From Taeniopygia guttata (taxonomy: Eukaryota; Chordata; Aves; Passeriformes; Estrildidae), in assembly GCF_048771995.1 (NCBI RefSeq), contig NC_133026.1:149691001-149755000 (forward strand): a DNA stretch of 64,000 nt, written 5' to 3'. The translations under genes and the position numbers were made by a program. Shown piece by piece: positions 1 to 10,366 of the stretch. A model generated the notes under the pieces. That model searched no databases and was not told the DNA's origin. It saw only the letters and a program-made list of their open reading frames with translations. Position 1 is the first letter of the stretch; every line of letters starts with the position of its first letter.

Positions 1-489
1 AAGTATGGAAACCCCGCTTCCCAAATTTGTTATTGAATAAGGATGAAGGATTCTGCCCAACTGAGAACACTGAATATGCCTCAGAGGGCACATGAATCCA
101 TAACTGGAAAATAATCTGAGATCCAGAAGTGGGTGACATCATATAAGTAATTAACTACAAGTATGTGTTCAAAATATGTAGGCAAGCCCACAATTTTTAA
201 AAGATCGTGTTAAATCAAGGTGAGCCTATCCTGAATTCCCACTTAGGGATACTGAATTGGATCTAAACCCTGCCAAAGTCAGTGGGAATCTCCACAGAGA
301 GGTTTGGACTCCATTCATTCAAAAGTTTTCAGAAGAACTAAACTTAGAGGGAGTCTTTACCAGGAAGGAAGGAAAATGTTAAGTTCTTTGTCCAGCCTGA
401 GGTCAGAGGTTTCAGGTTTAGCAAGAATTATTGGTTTGTTCTCCTTTGGTCCTTTGAGAATTGTCTCTCTGACTTAGGACACAGAGACT
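1..489. other. non-coding, nothing recognised
   Basis: No open frame, splice-flanked segment or repeat that I recognise. Composition is ordinary AT-leaning single-copy-like sequence. Confidence 0.5.
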
Positions 490-639
490 CAGAGAATCCT
501 TAAATTTGGAAAAGACCTCCAAGATGAAGTCTAACTTTCAACCAAATACCACCATTCCCACTAAAATTTATCCTCAGTGCCAGATCTACTCATTTTTTAA
601 ATGCTTTCAGGGATGGTGACTCTACCCACTCTCTGGGGA
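490..639 (-). mobile_element. CR1 LINE 3' fragment (type A)
   Basis: Read on the minus strand this is a diverged CR1 3' end: a 'tggaaaagacctcc' segment, a degenerate 'cccactaaa' segment and a 'cagggatggtgactc' segment in the normal order. It is 5'-truncated. Confidence 0.8.
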
Positions 640-1749
640 TACACATATCTATATATCTGTATAATTTATACACATAATCATGTACATAATGTCTGATATT
701 GCAGACAAAAAAAACCATTTATTTTTATTTCTCTTTTGGGGAGGGGTTTAGGTCATTGCAGCTCAATGAAATCAAACAACAGGGAAACTGTCATCTCCCC
801 GTGGAAGCTGCTCAAACACCTCATTATTTTGTCTGTCATATGAGAAGAAATGTGCATTTTGAGTTTGTGTGCATCTATTTTGCCTCTTTTAAGCCCCATT
901 TTGTCCTCAGAGACAACATATCACAATTCCAGCTTGGTCAAGTGGAAGTGAGAGGAGGATTTTCCTGTACCCAGCAAAATGTATTCCCACCCCCAAGGTT
1001 GTTTTGACTTTATTCCTCCAAGCCCCAGGATACACAGTGTACACAGTGGTTGTGTAAACATTTACATTTCATAAATCAGTCAGGGAAAGCCACTTTAAGC
1101 GCTGTCTTTACACAAAGTGCATCTTCTTATTAAGTCAAAACATATTATGCAATTACTCTAATGTGCCTCAGGTGCACCTTAAAATGTATATATCTGTTTT
1201 CATTCTATGCTCTTGTTATTTATTACATGTCACAATCGCTGTTCTGTCCCTGCCATGGGTGCCTGATGTATTTTGATATAATTTATAAACAGCTAATAAA
1301 ACTCAAATGTTTATAGAGGCTGCCTGGGAGGAATCTGAGCTCTAGCAACTCCTCTCAGTCAGCTGGTTGGCGGGAGAAGACAAACAGTGTGCTGTGATGA
1401 GTCATTAAGAAGCAATTTTGCATAGATGTGGCTTGATTATATAAGCACAAATAATTCCAGCTGTATTTCCAGCATTTCAGCTCAGGCCAATGGAGAGAGC
1501 AGCAGGAAAGAACAGCTATTTCCATATCATAGGTACAAAGTGGTCAGTTCCTTGCTGCACAGCATCTTTTGTCTTCTCAGATTCTGATTTTCACTCAAAA
1601 CTCATCCGTTGAAGCCTGAGTATTCCCTAAAACATCCCTTAAACTGTTGGCAGAAGACATTTTGGTCTTCTCCAGAAGGAAAACCAGAAAATAGAAATGC
1701 AGTGCTTAGTGCTGTCTGAGCTGTCCTTAGCACCAGTCCCGTGATGAGC
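640..1749. other. non-coding stretch with a candidate conserved element
   Basis: No convincing gene. A 102-codon open frame at 699-1007 has no splice context and biased composition, and looks like chance. The part from about 1230 to 1500 mixes AT-rich homeodomain-like cores with GC-balanced DNA and carries no repeat. That look is common in vertebrate conserved non-coding elements, but conservation cannot be judged from one sequence. Confidence 0.3.
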
Positions 1750-1966
1750 TGGATAGCAGGAAAAATTACATTGAATATTAGGAAAAGTTTCTGCACTGGA
1801 AGAATGGTCAAGCATTGGAACAGGCTGCTCAGGGAAGTTTTGGGGCCACCATCTTTGGAATTGTTCAAAAAATGAGTAGAAATGACACTTCACAATGTGG
1901 TTTAGCGGTCATGGATGATCTCAAAGATCCTTTCTAACTTTAATGAATGACTTTGTGATCCTGGAT
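1750..1966 (+). mobile_element. CR1 LINE 3' fragment (type A)
   Basis: It contains the chain 'ggaaaagtttctgcactgg', 'aacaggctgctcaggga', 'gatgatctcaaagatcc' and a terminal 'tttgtgatcc', which is the CR1 3' end in sense orientation. Confidence 0.85.
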
Positions 1967-4784
1967 TTGTTACTGGTCTGGCACGGGCAGGTGCTCAGTC
2001 CCACCAGACTGGAGCTGAATTCAAAGTGACCAAAATTCCCATCATGGCACATCAATGCTGTGGGTGAAGATCTGTCACCAACACCCTTGAAACACATTTC
2101 CCAGGGCCTGAGGTGATTTTATCAGCTTGTTCAGGCTTATCTGGATGATCTGTGAACTGTTTCATGCTGGTGTTTAATCAAAGTCTGCCTAAAATAGAGG
2201 CAAGAGTAGATGGAGGCAGGCATGGACATTTGCCAGGATGGTTGCTGAAGTAGCCTGGTCTCCTGGGCACTGGCTTTGGACTGGGGAGAGGAATTTTTTC
2301 TTCTCCCTGAGATGCTTTGATTTCTTAATCCAGGTACCACAAGCATCAAGGGCTGACTTGACTCTTTTCCCCTTCAAGACAGAAGTCTGCAGCATACAAA
2401 CATTTAACTGTGGAGGGATTTCATCCAACAGGAATTTCTTCCATCATCTTGAGCTTTCCACTTGCCACCAGTTTTGTTCTTCTCTCCCTCTGGCTTTTTA
2501 GTCACCCAGGGAAGAAGACAATTACCCATCACTGCTCAGATATTAAGAGTTTGGCAGAGGGGCTCTGTAAAAAACCCTGTCAGTCCTCCTGGATAAGTTA
2601 TTGTTGGGAATTAGCTGAGCCTGGGATAGAATGGTGGGAAGAGCAATATGAACACGCCTCTTTCTGTCCCTCTGGGGGAAAAAATGAACATTTCTCCTCC
2701 TTCACGTGCACACTGGAGAAGATGCCTGATCTTTTGAAGTCACTGCAGAAGCCTCAGTGGAGTCACTCCATCACCTCCTGGGTGGGGTGGTTTGGGAACA
2801 GAGAATGGGTCAAGCTTTGCCAGCTCCTTCAATGCCCAGGTTGATTTCAAGCAGTACTGACACACTTCCATGTGTGTATGCATGAAAGCAAAGGGAAAAC
2901 AGCAAATGTGTTTTGATTACTGAATAACTCAGTGGGACTTGCCTTCAAATATGGAATCAAATTATTTTGTTCTGCATTCAGGTTTCAAGCTGAGAGAAAA
3001 AACCACCTTTTTCATTCTAATCTGACTTTTAAGTGTATTGAAATAGAAGTTTAAAGTGTGAACTTTCCCTTCCCTCTCTTTCATATTGCGAAGGAAACTG
3101 CTTCTGACACATCCTGTGTCAGTGTCTGGCTGCTGCTGATCACTGATGAATGGTACTCAGGCCATCCATTAATTTCAATTCCTTCGGGTTGTAACCTATA
3201 TCAGAGGGGCCAAGTGATAATGAACATGTATTAAAGTGACTCACAATACCAGCATTCAATTAATTATAAACTGATTTTTAAAGGTATTTGGCCTTTCTGA
3301 TGCCACTGTCAACAGAAGCTGCTGCTCAGTGCCAAGCAACAGAGAAAGGCCAGAAGAGCAGGGAAGACACCAGGAACTGGTCACATTTTCTCCTGTCACA
3401 GCACTGACTCAGGGAATAGAATTAAACCTGGAAAGGCACAGGCTGACATTACTGACCTCCTGCTGCCAAAGGAAAGAATGAGAAATACAAAAAATTTTCC
3501 TTTTTGGGGTTCTTCAGTTCAAAAAAAGACACTGAGTCAACCAAGAAGGTTGGAAAAGCTGGAAATACGAGGATTTACAAGGGGAAGCTGGTGTAGAAGA
3601 TGTGTCCATGCTCATGGTGAAGGAAAACCCCGTTATTGTGTGAAACTCCCTAAGGGAAGCACCTAGAGAAGATGGGTCCCAGCTCTTGGAGGTACTAAAA
3701 TTTTGACTGGGAATTGGGTGACCTGAACTGCTTGGCCCTATTTGGAGCAGGTTTTTGGATTGGTTAGTTCAAAAGAGGATATCCAACCTAAATTATTCTG
3801 ATGTTTTATGTAAAGGGTTCCATCTTCCATCTGAAGATTTCCACCAAAATCTTCCTCCAGAGCTGGTGGATATGAAATTTTGGGTATAATACCCAATGGC
3901 TTCATTGAATATTTCTCCATTTTGTAGAACTTTAAATATTTACCTCAAACAGAATAAGAAAAGCTCCAGAGTATACACCAAATATTTAAAAACTTAATAA
4001 TTCTCTTTCTTTTTCTGTTTCTCCAGTCTCCATACTTTCTCTCTACTATCCTTCATTTTCCTAGGAATTCCTCAGCACCCTCTGTGTCCTTTTTCTGTAT
4101 GACATGCCTTTAAGCTTTAAAGACTTTAAACAGCAGCATTTAAAGTCTCCCTGTCCTGGTGTTAACATGTGTTATGGGTTTGGGTGTCCCAGGACATGCA
4201 CTCCTGAAGAGTACAAATTACTTTGTGGTGTTCCTGCTGTCTCCTGGAATGATTTCACCCCAGCCACAGCTGGGACAGTTGATGTAAAAACATTTATTAT
4301 CCATTTACCACTATCACTCTGCTCTTAACATGACTCTTTCATGTGTTCTCTCTGAGGGGAAAGAAGGGAATAAACACTCTGCTCTGGAACTCCATCCAGA
4401 ATGCACATGTGAGGAGGAAAAAATGCCTTAAATGTGTTTTTTATCTGTCTAATCTTAGCCAGACCTGGTGTCTTCTCTCAGCCAGTCATTTCAATCCATG
4501 AAGACATAACAGAGGAATATTGACCTAATTTTCTCTACTGTTGAATATGTTGATATTTTTATTTAGCCTTACAAGATAAGAAAGTGGCATTAATTACTTC
4601 CTGTGGAGAAACTGAGGCACAGGAGAAGACTGGGATTCATCTGCATAATTTGGGGTAACTTATTTGTCTTAATTTAATTATCTTCAATCTCATTATAATT
4701 AAAGGCAATCCAGTCAACAGACTGAATGGAGTTTGCAGTGTGAATAACCTGACAAAATGCACCTCTGGTTTAGGATGAGATAAA
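1967..4784. other. non-coding, no recognised gene
   Basis: The stretch holds short open frames, the longest 144 codons at 2410-2844, without coding-like composition or flanking splice signals. The sub-segment at about 3110-3310 has repeated AT-rich cores (TTAATT, AATTAATTA) and no repeat, so it is a weak candidate regulatory element. Confidence 0.35.
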
Positions 4785-4840
4785 TCACAGAATGGGTTGG
4801 GTTGGAAAAAAACCTTCAAGATCATCCAGTTCTCTACAGC
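4785..4840 (-). mobile_element. CR1 LINE 3' terminal stub (type B)
   Basis: Only the last 55 or so bases of the element are left ('gggttgggttggaaaaa' then 'ttcaagatcatcc'). Confidence 0.65.
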
Positions 4841-5077
4841 CTGAGTGTGACTCAGCTGCCTTGGCACTGAATTTATTGAAACTTTAGTCAACCAGTCTAT
4901 GCATTTACATGTTGCTGGTCAACAGGACAGAGAGCCAAGAGGAGCCCCATTCTCTCCTACAGCCCCTTAGACACTTTGGGACACCTAAAATAGGTCCAGG
5001 AACCAAAGCCCAGGCCAATGTGGTGACTCCACACATCACTTCTGAAATCAGGGTGGAGGGACCTGGGACATCACCCA
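4841..5077. other. non-coding spacer
   Basis: No gene, RNA or repeat recognised. Confidence 0.4.
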
Positions 5078-5224
5078 AATCATGGAATTGCAAAGGTTGG
5101 AAAAATGCTCTAAGTTCATCCAGCTGTCAACACCATTAAACCCTGTCCTCATCCACAACCCCTTTGAACACTTCCAGGGATGGGGACTCCATCACTTCTC
5201 TGGAAAGCCTGTTCCAATGCTTGA
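5078..5224 (-). mobile_element. CR1 LINE 3' fragment (type A)
   Basis: The segments 'catggaattgcaaaggttgg', 'cacttccagggatgggga' and 'agcctgttccaatgc' are in CR1 antisense order. Confidence 0.85.
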
Positions 5225-5431
5225 TAATGTAAATTAAAATTCACAGATTTTAGTGCCTGGAATAATTTTCCCAAGGTTATCTCTGCTGCCTAAACATTCT
5301 GGAATCACATCATCCAGCACTGGGGGTAACGTGCTGTTCACTGTCCCCTGGGATACTTGATGAGGCTCTGGAAAGAGAGGAAAACAGCTGGAAAAGGAGT
5401 TGTCCAACCCTTGGTCACTCATTACAGTAAC

Positions 5432-5803
5432 GGCTTGAGGAAGACCTTAAAAAGGAGAAAATGAGGCTCAGAGGAGACATTATTGCTCTCTACAACCACT
5501 GAAAGGAGGCTGAGTGAGGTGAGGGCTGATTTCTTCTCCCAGAAAAGATTAGCACAAGGGGAAAGGGTCTCAGGCTGTGACAGAGCAGGTCCAGGTGGGA
5601 TATTATGAAAAATTTCTTCACTGAAAGTATGGTTAAGCACTGGAATGGACTGCCCAGGGAAATGGTGGCGATATCATGCCTCAAGTGCTCAAAAATGAGT
5701 AGGCATTGCACTTGGTTTGGTGGATGTGGTGGTATCCAGTCAAAAATTGGACTCGATGATCTTGAAGGTCTTTTCCAATCTGAAGGATTCCAGAAAACAG
5801 AGC
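5432..5803 (+). mobile_element. CR1 LINE 3' region (type A)
   Basis: One of the longer sense copies. It starts in 'aaatgaggctcagaggaga' and runs through 'ggatattatgaaaaatttc', 'actggaatggactgcccag' and 'gactcgatgatcttgaagg' to the 3' end. Its 5' end faces the 5' end of the minus-strand copy at 5078-5224. Confidence 0.9.
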
Positions 5804-6489
5804 TGCTCCAAAGCCTCCAGCTCCCTGGCAAGCTGTCACTCTGTGTGTGGCTGTCTGGGCTGCGAGCACAAGGCATTGAGTGTCTGTTTATTTGTATTAT
5901 TTATGAAGCAAATTATTTCTGTGCCCGGCATCTGGAAACACGCCATAAATAAAACACAGCAGAGTCTTAAATTTTACTGCTATTCACAGGCAAATGTCCC
6001 TCAGCTCTCCCTGCCCTATCACAACAAACCTCTGTAAATAACATCCCGAGCTTGCTGTTAGTGCCAACAGACATTGCAGAGCAAATTCAGCCTCCTGCCA
6101 TCTTCTGGAGAAGAATTGGCAGGAGTCATCAACACCAAAAATGCAGCTCTGCACCTCCAGGAGAAGCTTTCTAATGAGCGTGGAGCACAGGAAAAGCAGA
6201 TTCTCTCCAGTATTTGGGGGTTGCCTCGTGACATCTAAAGACAATCCCATCTCCAGCTGTCTTCCAAATGGCTTTGAGCAAGGGTCCAAGAGGGAATTCT
6301 TTTAGATGGGAGTTTTACTAAGGAGCAAAAATCTATCATGACCTGCAGCACAAAATATAAATCCACACACGGGGTCAGGCTGGATTCCAGGTTCAGCCTT
6401 AAGTCCAGACTATTCCAATTTGCACCAGCATTGAAGATGCAATAAGTGAGAGATGCCTCTCCGTGAATTAAGGTGCCAAGGAGATCATC
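5804..6489. other. non-coding, downstream of the reverse-strand gene
   Basis: No gene or repeat recognised. It lies beyond the likely poly(A) site of the locus at 6.5-9.6 kb. Confidence 0.4.
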
Positions 6490-6510
6490 TACCAAAGTCA
6501 AGAACAGGGA

Positions 6511-6516
6511 TTTATT
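6511..6516 (-). terminator. polyadenylation signal AATAAA
   Basis: Minus-strand AATAAA sits in an AT-rich patch about 690 bp beyond the last stop codon of the unnamed spliced gene, or about 450 nt beyond it once the candidate 3'-UTR intron is removed. Cleavage would be expected near 6490-6500. It is the first clean AATAAA after the stop at 7202. Confidence 0.5.
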
Positions 6517-6797
6517 TAACAATAAATGTGGGGTAGAGAGATTGAACCAGTAGGAAACAGGAGAGTGAGAAGGAAAAATGAAGGGACGTGAGGGTAGGGG
6601 GGGAAGAGATCAAACACAGGACAGTCTAGGACACTTGTCTCCATCAGTGTCCCATCAGTCCTTTGTCACCCTGCGCTTCTCTGCGCTGAGGTATGGGCTG
6701 TTCTTGTGCAGCTGAAGACTCCGGGTTGTTCATCCAGGGTTAACACTTTTCTCCATTCTATTTAAACGGCATCCAGGAAGGCACTTTCCTGGTTGTC

Positions 6798-7031
6798 CTG
6801 TGAAAAGAGAATGGGTTACCTGCAATGCTGGGGCCCAAGGAGCATGTCTCAGTTCCTAAATTCCCCTCCCTGGAAGCAGGGTGTGGATACACCCCCACAG
6901 TACAGCCTGGGGCTAAAGTCAGCTTGTGTGGCGTGCACAAGGCAGGACTGCCATTGTTCCCAGGCAATCCCTGACCAGGCTGCCTTGCTGGTGGCATCGG
7001 ATGAGGGTCAGGGGTCGGCAGCAGGACCTAC
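6798..7031 (-). other. candidate 3'-UTR intron of the spliced gene
   Basis: On the minus strand a donor CAAAG|GTAGGT (GT at 7031-7030) is followed 234 bp later by a pyrimidine-rich acceptor, TCTCTTTTCACAG (AG at 6799-6798). Both match vertebrate consensus well. The intron would lie 170 nt after the stop codon at 7202, far enough to expose such a transcript to nonsense-mediated decay. The real transcript may therefore splice differently, for example from a donor inside exon 2. Confidence 0.4.
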
Positions 7032-7201
7032 CTTTGGCAAGTGGTTGCCTTGGCCACCATCCACCCATCCATCCATGCATCCCACCTTTTCATCTCCCTG
7101 GTGCCGTTGCCTCATGGACCAGCTGCTGTCCCTGGGAGCTCAGCGTGCCCAGGGTGAGCCCTGAGGCATCTTTGGGCAAATCCCTGGTGCTGGCCCCAGG
7201 C

Positions 7202-8164
7202 TCACTCCTCCGGCTGCCCGCTGAGGCAGCTGAAGGAGAAAAGGCGGCGCAGAGCCCGCCGGGCCCTCTTGGCCATGGAGCGCCATCGCCATGGGGCCGG
7301 GGGCTGCGGGACGGCTGCGCTGCCAGCGGGCCAGGCTGGAACGCTGTGTGCCAGGGGCTGGGCAGGCACCGGGCACAGCCCTGCCAGTGGCTCATCCCCA
7401 CAGGGCTTTTCCTGGGGAGGGGCGGCCTGGGCACAGCCAGCCTCCATGCCTGCTGCACTGGCCTCCTCCGCGGCATCGGCAGGCGAGGCGCAAACCCCGA
7501 ACCCCTTTGGGTCTCCGGGCAGCGCCCTGGGGAGGGGCTCGCTGTGCCCCTGGTCGCTGAGGTCGCTGTCCGGAGGAGTAGGTGCCGGCTCTAACTCTTC
7601 GTCTCGCGGTGGGATGGACAATGGGCTCTCCAGCTCTCTGTCCCACTCTTCTGATGCTTTTTCTTGCTCCCGCTTCTCCAGGAGCTCGTTCAGAAGAGTT
7701 TCCAGCGATGGCGAATCCTCAGAGTCAGACCCCAAGTCTGCCAACAGCTCAGGAGACACAAGCTCTGAGTAGTTTTGTGCCTCTCCTGTGGCCTCTTCGG
7801 TCAGGCTGCAAGTGCTGTGGGGCACTGAGGGGTCTGCAGCTGGTTCCAGGGTGGCACTTGATGGATCCCTGAGGTCGCAGCTGGACGCCATGGGGCTTTC
7901 TTCATTGCCCATGGAAGAGAAGATGTCTTCAAAGAGCTCTGTGTACATTTTCTCTTCCTCCACCTTCTCCAGCTCCTCTCTCTTTTGGGGCATAATATGA
8001 AGCAAATTTTCAGGCCTCACCCACTGCTGCTCGTGAAGTGCAGTGGGCTCAGCTGGCCAACGAGATCCCATCTCCTCACAGGGGCCTCCAGACAATGGAG
8101 AAGCTGAGAAACCTGAGGTTTCCTCAGGCTCTGATGTGAGGAAGAGCTTGCTGTTGCCCTCATC
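7202..8164 (-). pseudogene. unnamed gene, exon 2 part 2 (same frame after an in-frame TGA)
   Basis: This 320-codon segment continues the frame of the upstream part of exon 2 directly after a single TGA at 8167-8165 and ends at TGA 7204-7202. I do not recognise the protein. Residues are counted from the codon after the TGA. Residues 58-82 or so are rich in Lys and Glu and probably helical (QKREELEKVEEEK). A second acidic Leu-rich segment follows (SLETLLNELLEKREQEK), then a Pro/Ala/Glu-rich linker. The C-terminus is basic and amphipathic with an Arg cluster (AKRARRALRRLF), followed by SFSC and a short acidic tail, and could bind nucleic acid or membrane. The acidic helix resembles the one ending the upstream segment, which suggests an internal duplication. 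If the TGA is fixed this part is untranslated or needs its own start; if it is an allele or a sequence error the full protein would be about 709 residues. Confidence 0.55.
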
Positions 8165-9028
8165 TCAGGGATCTTCAGCCAGGGCACAAGCTTCTGCCTC
8201 CAAGTCATTCTCCTCCAGCAGGGCAAATAATAGGCTCTTCAAGTCTTGGTCCCGCTCTCCTGCAGCCTGTGCTTCTGGGAGCTCTTCCTCCTCCTGCTTT
8301 TTCTCCAGCTCCTTTGCAGAAGTGGCACAGGGCTGTGAGTTTTCACAGATAGAGTACCACACAGGCTTCCAAGCCGGCCGCATCCCGGTGCAGAGCGGCA
8401 CGCCGCGTGCAGGTGTCACGGATGGCAGGCAGTGGCCCTGCCTTGCCACTGACCCATTCCAGAGCCCTCCAGTTCTGCTCTCCAGGGTAGGTCTTCCCTG
8501 GGCTCTGCCTGCAGCCAGAGTGCCCCATGGAGGAGGTGGCACATGCTCTGGCTGGCCCCTGGCCGTGGGGCCCGCAGCACGGGCTGTGCCTCCGGGAGAA
8601 GACCCAGAGGCAGTGGCTGCTGCTGGTGCTGCTGGCAGAGGGGGCAGCTTGACACTGTCCCAGGCTGCTCCCACAGCACGTGCTGTGCCCCTGGGAGAGG
8701 ATCCAGAGGCTGCTGCCACTGGCAGAGGGGGCAGCTTAACGCAGTCAGTGGCTGCCCTTGAGCTTTGACCACTGAGCTGGTGTGGAGGGGCCAGTGTCAA
8801 CGGAGGGCCATGGAGAGGCGGCAAGTCCGACACGGACAATCTCTGTGGCCCTGTGACACTGCTGCGGGGCACTGAGTGCCCGCCGTACTGGCTGCCCCTG
8901 CGTGTGCAGGACCAGGTTGGGCTCCGTGACCGGATGGGTCTGAGGGACAGAGTGGGCCTACCCCCAGGGATGGCTGTGATGGTCGTCCAGGTGACCTGAG
9001 GTGCCGCCTGTGGCTGCCTGGGGGTCAC
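8165..9028 (-). CDS. unnamed spliced gene, exon 2 part 1 (codons 103-389 and TGA)
   Basis: Exon 2 begins after a textbook acceptor (pyrimidine tract ending CTCCCCACAG, AG at 9030-9029) and continues the exon 1 frame without a shift. It adds 287 codons before TGA at 8167-8165. The protein is unrecognised. It has an Arg/Ser/Trp-containing N-terminal part (RPIRSRSPTWSC), a Pro-rich segment (LPPLHGPPLTLAPP), two imperfect copies of a unit of about 30 residues that starts with KLPPLP (protein residues 200-205 and 229-234) and includes SGSSPxGTARA, then WYSIC at about residues 326-330. It ends in an acidic, Leu-rich, probably helical segment (residues 340-387). GC content is far above the flanks. 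With exon 1 it gives a 389-residue product. It could be a lineage-specific gene, one member of a dispersed family, or a recent pseudogene. Confidence 0.55.
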   Translation of the reverse strand: MTPRQPQAAPQVTWTTITAIPGGRPTLSLRPIRSRSPTWSCTRRGSQYGGHSVPRSSVTGPQRLSVSDLPPLHGPPLTLAPPHQLSGQSSRAATDCVKLPPLPVAAASGSSPRGTARAVGAAWDSVKLPPLPAAPAAATASGSSPGGTARAAGPTARGQPEHVPPPPWGTLAAGRAQGRPTLESRTGGLWNGSVARQGHCLPSVTPARGVPLCTGMRPAWKPVWYSICENSQPCATSAKELEKKQEEEELPEAQAAGERDQDLKSLLFALLEENDLEAEACALAEDP

Positions 9029-9311
9029 CTGTGGGGAGCAGGAGGAGGCACGGGATGGAGGCGGCTGTGTGAGCACAGCGTCCCCCACGTGCCTGCAAGC
9101 ACAGGCCTGGCCCCAAGGCCGGTGCTGGCCATGGCAGCCAGGCTGGGCCGGGTTCCCAGCTGGGCTCGCTGCCTCTGGGGCATTGCTGTGCCTGGGCCAT
9201 CCCAGCACCGGCCCCTCCGCAGAGCATGGCCTGGTGCCAGGCCTGGCTGTCTCTGCCCCAGGGCTTCCCCCAGCTCCCACTGCAGGCTGTCCCTCCATCC
9301 CCGGCCCTCAC
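9029..9311 (-). other. intron 1 of the unnamed gene (GT-AG, 283 bp)
   Basis: Minus-strand donor CACCAG|GTGAGG and acceptor CTCCCCACAG|GTGACC. Both flanking codons are in phase 0, so removing the intron fuses the open frame at 9617-9312 to the one at 9028-8168 exactly. The intron itself is open in the exon 2 frame, so retention cannot be excluded on stop codons alone. Confidence 0.55.
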
Positions 9312-9617
9312 CTGGTGCCGCCGCCGGTACAGCAGTGGCTGCCCCTCACGGGGCTGGCCATGGGCATTTGCCTCCTGCTTTTCTGGCATTGTGGAGTGCT
9401 CTGCTGAACACTGGCCACAATCACCCAGGGTAGCTGCTGCCTCCAGAGAAGCTGCTGCCTCCTCAGAGCGCTGCTCTCCTGGGAGTGGCCACTGCAGGCT
9501 TTGGCAGCCCCAAGGGTCATGACACGCACCCGCGTCACAATGGCCTCTGAGCACCATGTCACTGCGGGTCACAAAGGCCTGGTGGGCATGGCCTCCCCTT
9601 CTCCCAGAGGCTTCCAT
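9312..9617 (-). CDS. unnamed spliced gene, exon 1 (codons 1-102)
   Basis: The start is ATG at 9617-9615 in a strong Kozak context (CAGCCATGG, G at -3 and +4). A non-ATG open frame extends only seven codons further upstream. The 102 codons encode a soluble-looking segment with several Cys and His residues, an Ala/Glu stretch at about residues 52-62 and a basic end (LLYRRRHQ) at the donor. There is no signal peptide and no membrane segment. I do not recognise a family. The reverse-strand LTR at about 9766-10366 ends roughly 150 bp upstream, which makes it a plausible promoter. The alternative is that this is a chance open frame in GC-rich DNA; the in-phase canonical intron argues against that. 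Confidence 0.55.
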
Positions 9618-9765
9618 GGCTGATGCCCCTTGACACAAAGGCCTTTTTAATGCCTTTGCCCCTCAACTTTGCCTACACTTGTTTCTCTCTTGTGAGTTTG
9701 CGGGCCCCAAGTTGGGCAACTCCCTTGGGGCTCCCCTGCCAGGGCAGACCCTCCTGGAGCAGTTC

Positions 9766-10366
9766 TGTGTCAGGAACAAGAGACACATTGGACTTTTTCA
9801 ATCTTCAGCTTCTGTTTGCTGTATTCTTATCAAAACTTCAGCACACTGCACCAGACTCTGTGTGCATTAAAAACAGCACAAAAATGTCCCACAACCTCGT
9901 GCTGCAAGATCTTTTTAAGTCTAATCAAAAACTAAACTACCAAATTAAGAAGTGACACCTAAATTACTTTCCTTTCTAACCAAATAACTGACCCCTAAAG
10001 ACCCGCAATGCTGATTTTTCTTCCTAATTACAAGGTACCACCTAAACCCAAGAAAAAAGAGGAAGAAGAGAGAAGAAAGGAATTCGAGACAACACCCTAT
10101 ATCCTCCATCTTGAACCCATCTATAACATACTAAAAATCTTAAAACCTAAATTTCTCACCCATGTGACATTCTACACTACTGTCTACAATCTCTACAATC
10201 TATTTCACACTTTTGTGGTTTCTAATTTACCTTGAGGCTTTGGAAGCTTTCTCCATGAATGAGGGTCGAAGTCAGTGTTTTCCTGGGAGTCAGAGCACCC
10301 CAGGGCAGACAGGGGGATATTCCCCTTGCCCTGGCTTCCCACACTCTCTCAATGTCTTACAGCTCT
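9766..10366 (-). mobile_element. diverged solo LTR, same family as those at 48.7 and 57.4 kb
   Basis: The core shares, in order, an A/G-rich 'gaggaagaa'-like patch, 'cctccatctt', 'aaacctaaa' and 'cacccatgtgaca' with the better-defined LTR at 48748-49367. A likely inner end is TGTGTCAGG at 9766, but no clean target-site duplication was found, so both ends are approximate. In this orientation its transcription would run into the unnamed gene. No primer-binding site or gag/pol sequence follows it. Confidence 0.5.

Noticed and set aside
6926..7772. Plus-strand open frames of 167 and 222 codons
   Set aside because: They are antisense shadows of the GC-rich minus-strand gene and lack Kozak or splice support.
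8165..8167. TGA read as selenocysteine
   Set aside because: No Sec-like sequence context or SECIS-like structure was seen in the 3' region, and no selenoprotein family resembles the product.
9730..9766. Primer-binding site after the upstream LTR
   Set aside because: The bases following the LTR end do not resemble the 3' end of a tRNA, so there is no support for a provirus body.
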